A stretch of DNA of 64,000 nt from Flavobacteriales bacterium UBA1986 (GCA_002336245.1 DDDG01000027.1:42592-106591); one strand, 5' to 3'; positions 8,630 through 18,009 are shown, counted from the stretch's first letter. Notes: generated from the letters alone by a model not told the origin. Made by a program: numbers and translations.

Positions 8630-9286
8630 TTATTGCAGCGAAGCCAAGAGCTGTAGGAAATGATTTTTAGGCAGAATGCGACCTCCAAGGGAATTTAAGT
8701 GTTCGCTTGGAACCTGACAATCGATGAGTTTGATGCCTTCGACTTCCAAGGCTCGGCAATATTCGATGTAAGCCGCTTTGGAAGCATTGCTCTGACGAGC
8801 GAACATGCTTTCCCCGTAAAAGACCTGACCGATCTTCAGACCATACAAACCACCTACAAGCTCATTACCAACCCAAGCCTCTGCCGAGTGAGCGACTCCT
8901 TCTTGATGCAAAGCCAAGAAGACTTCAATGAAACGTTCGGAAATCCAGGACTCATTTTCGCGTCCTCGAGGGATTTCGGAACAAGCCCGCATCACTTGCT
9001 CGAATGCGGTGTTCTGCCGTATCTGGAAGGTTTCATCACGTAGGACTTTGCGCATCGACTTTGAAACGTAGACCTCCGAAGGCTGCATCAGCATGCGTGG
9101 GTGGGTGCAGAACCAAAAGATGAATCCTTCCTGCTCAAACCAAGGAAAGATTCCTTTGGGATAAGCTCGCTTCACCATATCTGGAGTGAAAGCCTCTGAA
9201 ATGGCAATCAACTCTTCATCCCCATACAAAGCTGGGTTCGGAAAGCTGCTGGTAGAAGCAATGAAAGCTGGTGACCTACGTTGCAA
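8630..9286 (-). CDS. aat: Leucyl/phenylalanyl-tRNA--protein transferase
   Basis: A 218-residue cytoplasmic enzyme that attaches Leu or Phe to N-terminal Arg/Lys of proteins and marks them for ClpAP degradation (N-degron pathway). Family signatures are seen: AYPKGIFPWF near residue 40, the HPRMLM segment, SWISERFIEVFLALHQEGVAHSAE (written in the family as W-I-x-x-x-M/F), GLYGLKIGQVFYGESMFAR and the final LIDCQVPSEHLNSLGG. Length is normal. It starts 2 bases after the aldo/keto reductase stop, so they share a transcript. Confidence 0.96.
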   Translation of the reverse strand: MQRRSPAFIASTSSFPNPALYGDEELIAISEAFTPDMVKRAYPKGIFPWFEQEGFIFWFCTHPRMLMQPSEVYVSKSMRKVLRDETFQIRQNTAFEQVMRACSEIPRGRENESWISERFIEVFLALHQEGVAHSAEAWVGNELVGGLYGLKIGQVFYGESMFARQSNASKAAYIEYCRALEVEGIKLIDCQVPSEHLNSLGGRILPKNHFLQLLASLQ

Positions 9287-9288
9287 AA

Positions 9289-10266
9289 TTAGAATTGTGG
9301 ATGCTCAGGAGCGTTGTCTAAAATACCTTCTATTTTTTCCATTACTTCATTTGTAATCAATGGCTTATACTCCAATGCGTCAATGTTGAGTTTAACTTGC
9401 TCAACTTTACTCGCACCTGTAATCGCAGTGCTCACATTCGGGTTTTTTAGAACCCACAGCAATGCCAATGCGGCTGTAGGAATTCCCAATTCTTTCGCAA
9501 AAGCATCCAGTGCAATGACGCGATCGATGTTCTCTTTTTGATACAAGCGATCTTTCAACCAATCCAATCCATCGATGCCAAAACGAGTCGCTTCTTGCAA
9601 TTTCTTGTTGTGCTTCCCGGTGAGTAGACCTGAAGCTAAAGGACTCCAAACCGTAGTTCCCAGTCCAATGTTCTTGTACAACTGCTTGTACTCCACTTCG
9701 AATTTATCGCGGGTAAGCATATTGTACTGCGGTTGTTCCATACTCGGTGGAACCAGGTTGTACTGACGAGCAACACCATAGGCCTCTTGAATTTCTTGAG
9801 CCGACCATTCAGAAGTTCCCCAATACAAGATCTTTCCTTGAGTGATGAGGTCGTTCATGGCGCGCACCGTTTCTTCGATGGGTGTGTTCTTATCCGGACG
9901 ATGACAAATGAAGAGATCGAGGTAATCCATTTGAAGTCTGCGTGCAGAAGCTTCAAAACCTTCCATGATGTGCTTTCGGCTCAAGCCAGACTGATTTGGC
10001 AAGTCGCCTCCCCAGAAGACCTTCGAGGACACCACATATGTGCTTCGATCCCAGCCCATCTTCTTGAGGATCTTACCCATCACCTCTTCCGACTTGCCTT
10101 TTGAGTAGATCTCGGCATTGTCGAAAAAGTTGATACCGTTGTCGTAGGCGTAAGCCATACACTCCTCGGCTGTATTGTCTTTTATCTGTTTTGCAAAGGT
10201 TAACCACGAACCAAATGAGAGTTCGCTGAGTTGGAGACCTGTGCCTCCCATTCTTCTATATTCCAT
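9289..10266 (-). CDS. Aldo/keto reductase (Kv-beta/YghZ-like)
   Basis: A 325-residue NADPH-dependent TIM-barrel oxidoreductase. Catalytic elements are present: Asp/Tyr in INFFDNAEIYSKGKSEE (about residues 46-62), Lys in VVSSKVFWGG, His in LFICHRPD, and the cofactor-binding end VSTAITGASKVEQVKLN. The loop SGLSRKHIMEGFEASARRLQ is typical of the potassium-channel-beta/YghZ group, which reduces aldehydes including methylglyoxal; the substrate here is unknown. It is the first gene of a minus-strand group with aat and the subtilase (gaps of 2 and 10 bases). ATG 10266 gives the standard N-terminus MEYRRMGGTGLQ. Confidence 0.93.
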   Translation of the reverse strand: MEYRRMGGTGLQLSELSFGSWLTFAKQIKDNTAEECMAYAYDNGINFFDNAEIYSKGKSEEVMGKILKKMGWDRSTYVVSSKVFWGGDLPNQSGLSRKHIMEGFEASARRLQMDYLDLFICHRPDKNTPIEETVRAMNDLITQGKILYWGTSEWSAQEIQEAYGVARQYNLVPPSMEQPQYNMLTRDKFEVEYKQLYKNIGLGTTVWSPLASGLLTGKHNKKLQEATRFGIDGLDWLKDRLYQKENIDRVIALDAFAKELGIPTAALALLWVLKNPNVSTAITGASKVEQVKLNIDALEYKPLITNEVMEKIEGILDNAPEHPQF

Positions 10267-10419
10267 GAATTGTACTTGAGTTTCTAAATGTAAGTTTTGA
10301 TTGAGTACCTCGACTCAAGCTGGGCAGAGAAAAAAAGTCTTTGACCTTCTTGAGACAGAAGCAGCAATAATTCACTGAAAAATCAGTTATTCGCGCGATA
10401 TTTACCCCTTCGAATCGCA

Positions 10420-12999
10420 TTGAAACTCCCCAGAATCCATAGAACGCTTTTTCTGAGCTTCCTGTTCAGCTGTTTGAGTATTGTCTCTTTCGCTCAAGAC
10501 GAAGCACGCATCAAAGGGCATGTTACGGATGCCGAAGGCAATGCTGTTGAAGCTGCGTCTGTGGCTCTTCTTGGCACCAGCATAGGAACCAGCACACAAC
10601 AAGACGGGACTTACGAATTGAGCATTCCTGCCGACAGCAACTTTGTATTGGTCGTAAGTCACATCTCCTTTCTCAGCACTCGCGAGAGCATTCGGCTGGA
10701 AGCCGGAGAGGTAAAGACGGTATCGCAGCGCTTGCGCATGAAAACACAAACCTTCATGGAGGTTCTGATTGAAGATGAGGAAACTCGCCGCAGCAGCTTT
10801 ACCCGCATCGACCCCAAAACCATCAGCAAACTGCCAAGCGCCTCTGGAAACTTCGAAGCTTTACTCTTCACCCTGCCAGGCGTAAGTTCGAACAATGAAT
10901 TGAGTTCCTCTTACTCTGTTCGCGGGGGAAACTTCGACGAAAACCTCATCTACGTAAACGACATTCAAGTCTATCGTCCGTTTCTGGTTCGCTCCGGTCA
11001 ACAGGAAGGACTTTCGTTCATCAACTCCGATTTGGTGTCCTCCATCTTATTCTCTGCCGGCGGATTCGAAGCGCGTTATGGAGATAAAATGTCGTCGGTG
11101 CTCGACATCCAATACAAGAAACCCCGCGACTTTGGCGGAGGCTTTTCGGCAAGTCTTTTGGGGGGAAGCATTCACCTCGAAGATGCCAATAAAGATCATC
11201 GCTTCACCCAGGTGCACGGACTGCGGTATCGGAGCAATGCCTACGTACTTGGAAGTCTAGATTCGCAAGGTGATTACCGACCATCATTTGTTGATTACCA
11301 GACTTATATAACATTTGACTTAAATGATGAGTTGGAGTTAGCATTCTTGGGGAATGTTTCAAGAAATAAATATCAATTCATACCCCAAACCAGGGAGACT
11401 GATTTTGGAACCATCAACGAAGCGCTGCGTCTCACCGTCTTTTTTGAAGGTCAGGAAATCGACCAATACCAAACCGCATTGGGAGCTCTTAGCTTGAAGT
11501 GGAAGCCCAGTGATAAACTGGAAATGAAATTCATTGGAACCTCTTTCATCACCGACGAGCAAGAAACCTTCGACATCGAAGGAGCTTACCGCTTGGATGA
11601 GTTGGAGCGCGACCTCTCTTCGCAGGAGTTTGGCGACGTGAGCTTCAATCGTGGTGTAGGTGGATTCATCGATCACGCACGAAACCGCTTGAACGCCTAC
11701 GTCTTCAATGGTGAGCATCTTGGAAAGTACAGAACTGAGAACGGCGGACTGCAATGGGGAATACGTTTCCAGCATGAAGACATCTTCGACGAGCTCTCAG
11801 AATGGAGTTATGTTGACTCCGCGGGCTATTCTGTGCCTCAAGGCGTGGGCATCGACAGTTTCTACTTCTATCCAGAAGACACTTCCCGAATCAACCCCAT
11901 TCCCTACACACCTCGCAACTCTCTTGAATTGCGCGAGGTCATTAAATCGGAAAACCTTCTTGTAAACCAGCGTGTGATGGGCTTTGCTCAGTGGAATCGA
12001 ATCTTGAATGTGGGAGAGGGTGAAATGGAATTCACGGCTGGTGTGCGCGCGAACTACTGGACCTACAACGATGAGATTACTTTGAGTCCGAGGGCAAATG
12101 TGATTTGGGACCCCGGATGGAAGAACGACATCATCTTTAAAGCAGCCTTTGGGTATTACCATCAACCGCCTTTCTATCGGGAGATGCGAAACCTGTATGG
12201 CGAACTCAATCCAAACATCCGAGCGCAGACCTCAGTGCACTATGTTCTAGGTACAGACTTGAATTTGAGCATCTGGAATCGGCCTTTCAAGTTTTCGGGT
12301 GAATTGTACTTCAAAGACATGTACCGCCTGATTCCATATGAAATCGACAATGTACGATTGAGATACTACGCAACGAACAATTCGAAGGGTTATGGAGCTG
12401 GAATCGACTTGAAGCTGAACGGTGAATTTGTGAAGGGAATTGACTCCTGGGCGAGCCTCAGCATTATGCAAACCAGAGAGAATTTGACCGACGATGTTTA
12501 CTACGTTCGCTTCAATGCTGAAGGCGACACCATCATTCCGGGTTACACCTTCGACGCCATGGCCGTCGACAGCAATCGCATTGAGCCAGGCTTCATTCCG
12601 CGACCTACCGACCAGCGCGTAAACTTCGGACTGTACTTCAGAGATTACTTACCTAAGATTCCTTCCGTTCAAATGACATTGAGCTTATTGTTTGGCTCTG
12701 GCCTTCCCTTCGGACCTCCCTCCTACGACCGTTACCGCGATACTTTGCGCATTCCGCCCTATCGCCGAGTTGACATTGGATTCAGCAAACAACTTCTATC
12801 CGAAGATCGAGTGAAGAAAGAGAGCAATCCTTTCCGCCACTTCAAGGAAGCCTTTGTAAGTCTTGAAGTTTTCAATTTACTCGACATCAACAACACCATT
12901 TCATATCAGTGGATTCGCGACATCAGCAGCCGGGAATATGCGATTCCGAACTTCCTCACATCGAGGCGAGTGAATGTGCGGCTCGTGATGCGTTTTTGA
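10420..12999 (+). CDS. TonB-dependent outer-membrane receptor with carboxypeptidase-like regulatory domain
   Basis: An 859-residue receptor. Order: signal peptide (FLSFLFSCLSIVSFAQ), carboxypeptidase-regulatory-like beta sandwich (about residues 30-110, IKGHVTDAEGNAVEAASVAL), plug domain (about 120-230, with FEALLFTLPGVSSNNELSSS and YSVRGGNFDENLIYVND), then a long barrel ending FLTSRRVNVRLVMRF with terminal Phe. It imports an unknown ligand using TonB energy. No SusD partner lies next to it. The start must be TTG at 10420 because no in-frame ATG exists before the signal peptide. A lipoprotein gene follows closely. Confidence 0.92.
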   Translation: MKLPRIHRTLFLSFLFSCLSIVSFAQDEARIKGHVTDAEGNAVEAASVALLGTSIGTSTQQDGTYELSIPADSNFVLVVSHISFLSTRESIRLEAGEVKTVSQRLRMKTQTFMEVLIEDEETRRSSFTRIDPKTISKLPSASGNFEALLFTLPGVSSNNELSSSYSVRGGNFDENLIYVNDIQVYRPFLVRSGQQEGLSFINSDLVSSILFSAGGFEARYGDKMSSVLDIQYKKPRDFGGGFSASLLGGSIHLEDANKDHRFTQVHGLRYRSNAYVLGSLDSQGDYRPSFVDYQTYITFDLNDELELAFLGNVSRNKYQFIPQTRETDFGTINEALRLTVFFEGQEIDQYQTALGALSLKWKPSDKLEMKFIGTSFITDEQETFDIEGAYRLDELERDLSSQEFGDVSFNRGVGGFIDHARNRLNAYVFNGEHLGKYRTENGGLQWGIRFQHEDIFDELSEWSYVDSAGYSVPQGVGIDSFYFYPEDTSRINPIPYTPRNSLELREVIKSENLLVNQRVMGFAQWNRILNVGEGEMEFTAGVRANYWTYNDEITLSPRANVIWDPGWKNDIIFKAAFGYYHQPPFYREMRNLYGELNPNIRAQTSVHYVLGTDLNLSIWNRPFKFSGELYFKDMYRLIPYEIDNVRLRYYATNNSKGYGAGIDLKLNGEFVKGIDSWASLSIMQTRENLTDDVYYVRFNAEGDTIIPGYTFDAMAVDSNRIEPGFIPRPTDQRVNFGLYFRDYLPKIPSVQMTLSLLFGSGLPFGPPSYDRYRDTLRIPPYRRVDIGFSKQLLSEDRVKKESNPFRHFKEAFVSLEVFNLLDINNTISYQWIRDISSREYAIPNFLTSRRVNVRLVMRF

Positions 13000-13003
13000 T
13001 CTT

Positions 13004-13011
13004 TACATTTG
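13004..13011 (+). promoter_or_regulatory. TAnnTTTG -7 box immediately before a lipoprotein gene
   Basis: TACATTTG matches the Bacteroidota -7 consensus exactly and ends 5 bases before the ATG at 13017, so the transcript would start at or next to the start codon. It lies 4 bases after the receptor stop, giving the lipoprotein its own promoter. Confidence 0.6.
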
Positions 13012-13016
13012 GAAAA

Positions 13017-13772
13017 ATGAAAGCTGCCTTCGCCATTCTTTTGAGTTTCCTTCTTCTTTCCTGCGAGAAAGACCAAGTTCCTACCGAAGACTCACTGACA
13101 GCACTAGAAGGCTCCAAAGCAGTTTTTCACGAAGACAGTTTGAAATTGTTCTCCGAGACCAATGAAGACGGCGAGGTTCACTTTTGGTTCAGGAACTATT
13201 GGCCAGAAAGCAAGAGCTTCATCTATGTGCAAGCCCTTGACATGGGCAACCGCATTGTGGCACCCAACTACATGAAAAAGCCTTGGGAGAGAATGGATCG
13301 CGGCGACGAGCGTTTCGATCACTTTGTAGGTGGGTTTTTATTCGGAAATAGTCTTCAGAATTATTTGGTAAAGGCCGTGGTGATTGTAGAGGACACTCTG
13401 ATTGAGAGTCAGGTGATGGTCATTGAAAAAAAGCAAACTTTAGATTCCGACCTTCTAGAAATAGACTTGGGCAATCCAACAAAACCACGCTTCCGCTGGG
13501 ATGGTGGCAAGCAAGCTTCAGGAGGATACTTACATCAGCTTTACGATCGCGAGGGAAAACTCCTCACTTCTATGCTTTGGCCAAGTGATCGCTTTGATTT
13601 CTACACTGTTTTCGATGCCGGAGAGATCTTCTTGGATGATTACGCCCAACCTGAATTGATTGCTGGACAACGCTATCGTTTTGAGGTTTACGGCTTAGAC
13701 AATAGCCTTTGGGCCACTTGGCACGACAGTAGAGAGTTTTTCGCGGTTGAGAATGGGTTGATTGATGAATGA
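13017..13772 (+). CDS. Lipoprotein of unknown function
   Basis: A 251-residue lipoprotein with a short signal MKAAFAILLSFLLLSC and lipobox Cys at residue 16. ATG 13017 is preferred over the frame's earlier ATG at 12909, because that one lies inside the receptor gene and upstream of the -7 box at 13004-13011. The rest is probably beta-rich (GEVHFWFRNYWPESKSFIYV, YRFEVYGLDNSLWATW). Position after a TonB-dependent receptor suggests a surface partner as with DUF4249 lipoproteins, but the sequence does not match the DUF4249 pattern I know, so no family is assigned. Confidence 0.75.
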   Translation: MKAAFAILLSFLLLSCEKDQVPTEDSLTALEGSKAVFHEDSLKLFSETNEDGEVHFWFRNYWPESKSFIYVQALDMGNRIVAPNYMKKPWERMDRGDERFDHFVGGFLFGNSLQNYLVKAVVIVEDTLIESQVMVIEKKQTLDSDLLEIDLGNPTKPRFRWDGGKQASGGYLHQLYDREGKLLTSMLWPSDRFDFYTVFDAGEIFLDDYAQPELIAGQRYRFEVYGLDNSLWATWHDSREFFAVENGLIDE

Positions 13773-13905
13773 GTGGATGTGCGGATGTGTAGATGTGTAG
13801 ATGTGTAAAAAAACATGGGCTTATTGACCCGCAATTGCCGACAGCCTGAGTGACCTCCTGAGCATGACGAAGGGTTAACGAAGGCTTCAGGCAAGATGTA
13901 TTGGA
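13773..13905. repeat. Intergenic repeats, including a 40-base element shared with 30122-30161
   Basis: The spacer begins with GATGTGTA-type units (13775-13808) and then holds a 40-base element at 13845-13884, starting CCTGAGTGACCTCCTGAGC and ending AAGGGTTAACGAAGG. The same element recurs at 30122-30161 with a single difference. Confidence 0.7.
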
Positions 13906-14520
13906 TTGAAAGTGAGAAAGATAAAAAACATAGGAGCTGTTTTGGCGCTGCTTGTATTAGTGGCGGTTCAGGCATGTACTGGACAGAAAGATCCCTACAT
14001 TGAATTCATCAAGCAAGAGCGTAGAGAAGATACCAAGAGCTTCTTGAACGCGGAGACCACTCCCCTCAAAGACAAAGACAGAGCGACATTTCTTGGTCTT
14101 GACTACTTCACGGCGGATGAGAGCTACAAGGTGAAGGCAAAAGTGACTAAGCTGCCCAGGGAGATCAGCTTTAGCATGAAAACCACCACCGATCGATTGC
14201 CAGAATACATGAAGGCGGCAAAGCTTGAGTTTCAACTGAAAGGAAAGGATTACAGCCTAATCGCCTACCGCAGCAAGGATCACCCGGAAGAAGGTTGGTT
14301 CATTCCTTTCACGGATTTAACCAATGGAGTTGAGACCTACGAAGTGGGACGCTACATCGACATTGATCTTCAAGAGACCATAAAAACTGAAATCGACTTG
14401 GATTTCAATTTGTGCTACAACCCCTACTGTGCCTACGCAGCAAAGTGGTCTTGTCCGATTCCACCACCTGAGAACAACCTTAAGATTCGCATTGAGGCTG
14501 GGGTGAAGAAGTTTCACTGA
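13906..14520 (+). CDS. DUF1684 lipoprotein
   Basis: A 204-residue protein of the DUF1684 family, recognised from the C-terminal block DLDFNLCYNPYCAYAAKWSC followed by PIPPPENNLKIRIEAGVK and from the middle GWFIPFTDLTNGVETYEVGRY. An N-terminal hydrophobic stretch ends VAVQACTGQ, so Cys24 is probably lipidated. The biochemical role of the family is not established. The start is uncertain: TTG 13906 or GTG 13912 both give the signal peptide and no in-frame ATG is available. Confidence 0.85.
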   Translation: MKVRKIKNIGAVLALLVLVAVQACTGQKDPYIEFIKQERREDTKSFLNAETTPLKDKDRATFLGLDYFTADESYKVKAKVTKLPREISFSMKTTTDRLPEYMKAAKLEFQLKGKDYSLIAYRSKDHPEEGWFIPFTDLTNGVETYEVGRYIDIDLQETIKTEIDLDFNLCYNPYCAYAAKWSCPIPPPENNLKIRIEAGVKKFH

Positions 14521-14733
14521 TTCGGTTACGAGTTACCCTCCTACGCTGCGCTTCGGGCGGGCAGGCAGGTTACAGGTTACAGGTTTGAGCCAGGAAGAAT
14601 GTGTAAATATGCTAATGTGAGAATATGTCAATTTTTCAGACTTCCAAATTGGCTAATTCTCAAATTCACTCACCAAAACACTCACATCCGCACATCTCTA
14701 AAAACCTTTTCAATCTGATTCTGTTTCTCTCCA
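14521..14733. repeat. Intergenic spacer with short repeated units
   Basis: This spacer contains GGTTACAGGTTACAGGTTT (about 14567-14585), a GC-rich patch at 14540-14566 and AATGTG-type units (14598-14625). Nothing here reads as a gene. No clear -7 box precedes the GTG start at 14734. Confidence 0.5.
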
Positions 14734-15639
14734 GTGAAATCATTCATCTCCTTTCGCAAAGAGTACGCTCATCCGCTTCCTGAGAACCATCGCTTTCCGA
14801 TGTTGAAGTACGAGCTTTTGCCCGAGCAGTTAAAACGCGAAGGCATTGTTGAAGATTCCGACTTCTTTGAACCGCAAGAAATAGCCGAGGAAGACATCCT
14901 ACGAGCTCACAGTGAAGATTACCTGCGGCAATTGGAGAATCTGTCGCTTTCACCAAGAGAGCAGCGTAAAACGGGCTTTCCTCACTCCCCGCAGCTCATT
15001 GAACGAGAGAAAATCATCATGCAGGGAAGTCTGGACGCGGCAAAAGCAGCTCTTGACGGCGGACTGGGATTTAACATCGCTGGAGGAACACATCACGCCT
15101 ACACGAATCGAGGTGAGGGTTTCTGCCTTCTCAACGACATCGCCATCACTGCACTCCACCTCCTTACACATAAGCTGGTAAAGCAAGTACTCGTTGTAGA
15201 TCTCGATGTGCATCAAGGAAACGGTACGGCAGAAATCTGCGCTGGCAACAATCGCATCTTCACCTTCAGCATGCACGGAAAAGCGAATTACCCGCTGCAT
15301 AAAGAGAAATCGGATTTGGACATTCCCTTGGAAACGGGAACGGGTGGCGACGTCTACCTGCCGCTTCTAGAGCAAAACCTCGAACGACTTCTAAACCAAG
15401 TGAAACCCGACTTCGTGATTTACCAATCGGGGGTTGACGTTCTAAAAACTGATAAGCTCGGTCACCTCGGACTGAGTAAAGCTGAGTGCAAAGAGCGGGA
15501 TCAAATCGTTTACTCAAAACTCCACAGCAAAGACATTCCCGTAATGGCCTGTATGGGTGGTGGATATTCCGAGAAGGTTGCTGACATCGTTGATGCGCAT
15601 GCGAATACGTATCGGGTGGCGCGGGAGGTTTATCACTAA
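14734..15639 (+). CDS. Histone-deacetylase-family (AcuC/HDAC-like) amidohydrolase
   Basis: A 301-residue zinc-dependent deacetylase of the arginase/HDAC fold. Zinc and active-site motifs are present: GGTHHAYTNRGEGFCLLND (about residues 116-134, with the His-His pair), VVDLDVHQGNGTAEI (about 152-166, metal-binding Asp and His), YQSGVDVLKTDKLGHLGLS (second metal Asp) and MGGGYS. Bacterial members act on acetylated small molecules or acetyl-lysine; the substrate here is unknown. GTG 14734 is the start because it gives the conserved N-terminus and no ATG is available. It stands alone between repeat-bearing spacers. Confidence 0.92.
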   Translation: MKSFISFRKEYAHPLPENHRFPMLKYELLPEQLKREGIVEDSDFFEPQEIAEEDILRAHSEDYLRQLENLSLSPREQRKTGFPHSPQLIEREKIIMQGSLDAAKAALDGGLGFNIAGGTHHAYTNRGEGFCLLNDIAITALHLLTHKLVKQVLVVDLDVHQGNGTAEICAGNNRIFTFSMHGKANYPLHKEKSDLDIPLETGTGGDVYLPLLEQNLERLLNQVKPDFVIYQSGVDVLKTDKLGHLGLSKAECKERDQIVYSKLHSKDIPVMACMGGGYSEKVADIVDAHANTYRVAREVYH

Positions 15640-15950
15640 GAGCTTTAAGCTGTAAGCCGTAAGCCTTAAGTATGTTTCAGTCATCCCGAGCTCTCAGCCA
15701 GTCACCCCGAGCTTATTGAAGCTTAGTAAGCCAAATGCCTTGCCCCAATCCCAAATCCTTTTGTGCTCTGCTTAACTATTTCCCACTTCGACATGCTGAG
15801 TTTAACGAAGCACGAGAAGTAGAGTCTAGTTTGCACAAAGCAGCCCTTCGTTGTTTTGAAAAAGAAACGCCCTTCGACCCTTCGTTAAACTCAGGGTGTC
15901 GGTTCAGAGGGTAACTCTACAAGCCCATGCTCTATGCTCTCGGCTCTCCC
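15640..15950. repeat. Convergent spacer with REP-like palindromic pieces
   Basis: No gene is seen here. Variants of the TTCGACA..GCTGAGTTTAACGAAG family occur at 15785-15810 and, on the opposite strand, at 15872-15900 (CTTCGACCCTTCGTTAAAC). They could fold back on each other in a transcript. Short AAGC.GTAAGCC units occupy 15640-15670. Confidence 0.55.
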
Positions 15951-16517
15951 TCAGTCTTTCCAAATGTCCTTCTCGTCCAACACCACGTGTCCCCAATTCT
16001 CTCCACGTCGGATGCGGTTGAGTTGAGTGTGGGTGATGTTGTACCTGCGGGCGATGTGAGACTTTTTCTCCTCGTCGCGAGCGAGCAGTTTCTTTATTGT
16101 CAGCACATCGGATTCAGAAAGCTTGGAGTGTTTCACCTTCGACTTCGAAGCGATGAACTTCGGATTCAAATTAAGGTGTTGCTCCTTTTCCAACTTTGTT
16201 GCCCACTTCAAATTATCGACGTGATTGTTCTCTTTGTCGTAATCTAAATGCAGCACAAAAGTGGCCTTCTCACGCTTGTTGGGTATGAAATGTGAAGCAA
16301 TCAACTTGTGCACGTAATGCGATACGCGTTCTCCTTTTTTATTGGTAAAGGCAACCATTGGGTAACCTTGGACTCGTCCGCCTTTAAGGATTTTTGCATC
16401 CTTTCTTCCGTAGGCGTAACTCCGGATTCTTCCGCAATTGGAAATCTCGTATTTAATTCCATTCACGAATCCTCCTAGATCCAAAGCTTTCCAAACTTCG
16501 TCCTTGAAATCATTCAT
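15951..16517 (-). CDS. NUMOD4/HNH endonuclease-like protein
   Basis: A 188-residue protein with an N-terminal NUMOD4-like module (VWKALDLGGFVNGIKYEISN, then a G-R-I-R-S segment), an HNH core in which VLHLDYDKENNHVDNLKWAT aligns to the family's NHIDGNK..NNRxENLEWVT (spacing and Asn residues kept), and a C-terminal helix-turn-helix-like tail (SHIARRYNITHTQLNRIRRG). Such proteins are free-standing homing-type or phage-type nucleases. ATG 16517 is chosen because the -7 box at 16567-16560 lies upstream of it but downstream of the frame's first ATG (16595). No intron or intein is visible nearby. Confidence 0.85.
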   Translation of the reverse strand: MNDFKDEVWKALDLGGFVNGIKYEISNCGRIRSYAYGRKDAKILKGGRVQGYPMVAFTNKKGERVSHYVHKLIASHFIPNKREKATFVLHLDYDKENNHVDNLKWATKLEKEQHLNLNPKFIASKSKVKHSKLSESDVLTIKKLLARDEEKKSHIARRYNITHTQLNRIRRGENWGHVVLDEKDIWKD

Positions 16518-16559
16518 ATGTCTCGGGTTTCGATCGGGGTAGCGATCTCGTTCTCGCTG

Positions 16560-16567
16560 CAAAGTTA
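16560..16567 (-). promoter_or_regulatory. TAnnTTTG -7 box for the HNH gene
   Basis: On the minus strand TAACTTTG (16567 to 16560) matches the consensus and leaves a leader of about 35-40 bases before ATG 16517. It rules out the longer 16595 start. Confidence 0.55.
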
Positions 16568-16612
16568 TGGATTCGCTTCCAGTAAAAAGGTGCAAAAGTC
16601 ACACTAGGAAAC

Positions 16613-17896
16613 TTACGGGGAAACCAGCTCCATAAGCTGAGCACAAAAGATGGCGCCGTAGGTTCCCAGCGCATAACCAAGAACCGCCAAGAGCACGCCT
16701 ACTGGAGCTAAGGATGGATGAAAAGCCGCCGCGATGATGGGTGCTGAAGCAGCTCCACCTACATTAGCTTTTGAACCTACTGCCAAGAAGAAAAATGGTG
16801 CTCGAATGATTTTGGCAACCAGAACCAAAAGCGCAACATGGAATGCCATCCAAATAAAGCCAACCAACAAGAGACCTGGTTGAGAAAGGACAGACAGTAA
16901 ATCCATCTTCATTCCGATGGTGGCTACCAAAACATAAATGAATACACTTCCAATTCTACTGGCGCCTGCTCCCTCCCACTTTCGAAGTCTGGTGAAGGAC
17001 ATGATGATCCCAATGGTCGTAGCCATCACCACAATCCAGAAGAAGGTGGAATTTAAAACTGAGTCGGAAAGACTGGGAATGTGATTGGCAATCAACCACT
17101 TCACTCCTTTTGCAATGAGGTGTGAGGCCGCAGTTGCCCCGAAGCCAATCCCTAATATCACCATGCTGTCGCTGAGCTTTGGAATCTTCGAAATGCCTTT
17201 GGTGTAAGCCTCCACAGTATTTTTTAAGCGATCGATGGCCGAGGAGTCTGCCTTCAACCAACGGTCGATGGAAGCCGCACGTCCGACTCCGTAAAGCAAG
17301 AAGGCCATCCAAATGTTGGCCACCACAATGTCGACCAAAACCATGGCCCCGTATTTCTCTTGGTTGTAACCGTAAATCTCCAGCATGGCAGCCTGGTTTG
17401 CACCACCGCCAATCCAACTTCCTGCAAGCGTTGCCAAACCTTTCCAAACCGCCTCCGGACCAGCACCACCAACAGTTTCTGGTGAGAAGATAGAAACGAT
17501 GAGTATCGCTACTGGGCCACCCAAAACAATTCCAACCGTACCTGTGAGGAACATACCCAAACTCTTCGGACCCAGGTTGACGATTCCTTTTAAGTCGATG
17601 CTGAGTGTCATGAGGACCAATGCCGTGGGAAGTAAATAGAGCTTCGCCATATTGTAGAGCTCGGTCTTTCCTGAAATGAGCTCGCCCGCCTCATTTACTT
17701 CTTCCCAACGAACACCAATGACGCCTGCAGTTGCCAAAATGGAAGGCAATAAATAACACATGAGGAGTGCCGGAATGAAAGTGTAAAAACGCTTCCAGAA
17801 TCCAGCTTCCTTAGAAGATGTGTAGAACACAAAGCCAAGAATGGCCATCAATATGCCGAATACAACGGCGTCGTCGGTAATGAGTGGAGCTTCCAT
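16613..17896 (-). CDS. DUF819 family integral membrane protein
   Basis: A 427-residue polytopic membrane protein with about ten to twelve hydrophobic segments. Family features are the repeated glycine-rich membrane motifs, for example GSWIGGGANQAAMLEIYG in the middle and AVGSKANVGGAASAPIIAAA near the C-terminus, typical of DUF819/YjcL proteins with a two-repeat transporter-like fold. The substrate is not established for the family. It is divergent from the large adhesin gene, with about 110 bases between the two starts. Confidence 0.88.
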   Translation of the reverse strand: MEAPLITDDAVVFGILMAILGFVFYTSSKEAGFWKRFYTFIPALLMCYLLPSILATAGVIGVRWEEVNEAGELISGKTELYNMAKLYLLPTALVLMTLSIDLKGIVNLGPKSLGMFLTGTVGIVLGGPVAILIVSIFSPETVGGAGPEAVWKGLATLAGSWIGGGANQAAMLEIYGYNQEKYGAMVLVDIVVANIWMAFLLYGVGRAASIDRWLKADSSAIDRLKNTVEAYTKGISKIPKLSDSMVILGIGFGATAASHLIAKGVKWLIANHIPSLSDSVLNSTFFWIVVMATTIGIIMSFTRLRKWEGAGASRIGSVFIYVLVATIGMKMDLLSVLSQPGLLLVGFIWMAFHVALLVLVAKIIRAPFFFLAVGSKANVGGAASAPIIAAAFHPSLAPVGVLLAVLGYALGTYGAIFCAQLMELVSP

Positions 17897-17996
17897 AGTT
17901 CTTTTGAGAAGCGGTGAAAATAGACTTTTCTCCTTTAAAAACTTTCCGCCAAAAAACAGGAAACCTTTTCGAGAATTTACGTCTGATTATAATAAC

Positions 17997-18004
17997 TACT
18001 TTCG
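17997..18004 (+). promoter_or_regulatory. TACTTTCG -7-like box before the adhesin gene
   Basis: TACTTTCG differs from TAnnTTTG at one position and ends 5 bases before ATG 18010. The identical octamer stands 4 bases before the NlpC/P60 start at 29245, which supports it as a functional variant. Confidence 0.45.
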
Positions 18005-18009
18005 TTTCA

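Noticed and set aside
15927..16247. 106-codon plus-strand frame opposite the HNH gene
   Set aside because: It is antisense to the well-supported NUMOD4/HNH gene and begins in the repeat spacer.
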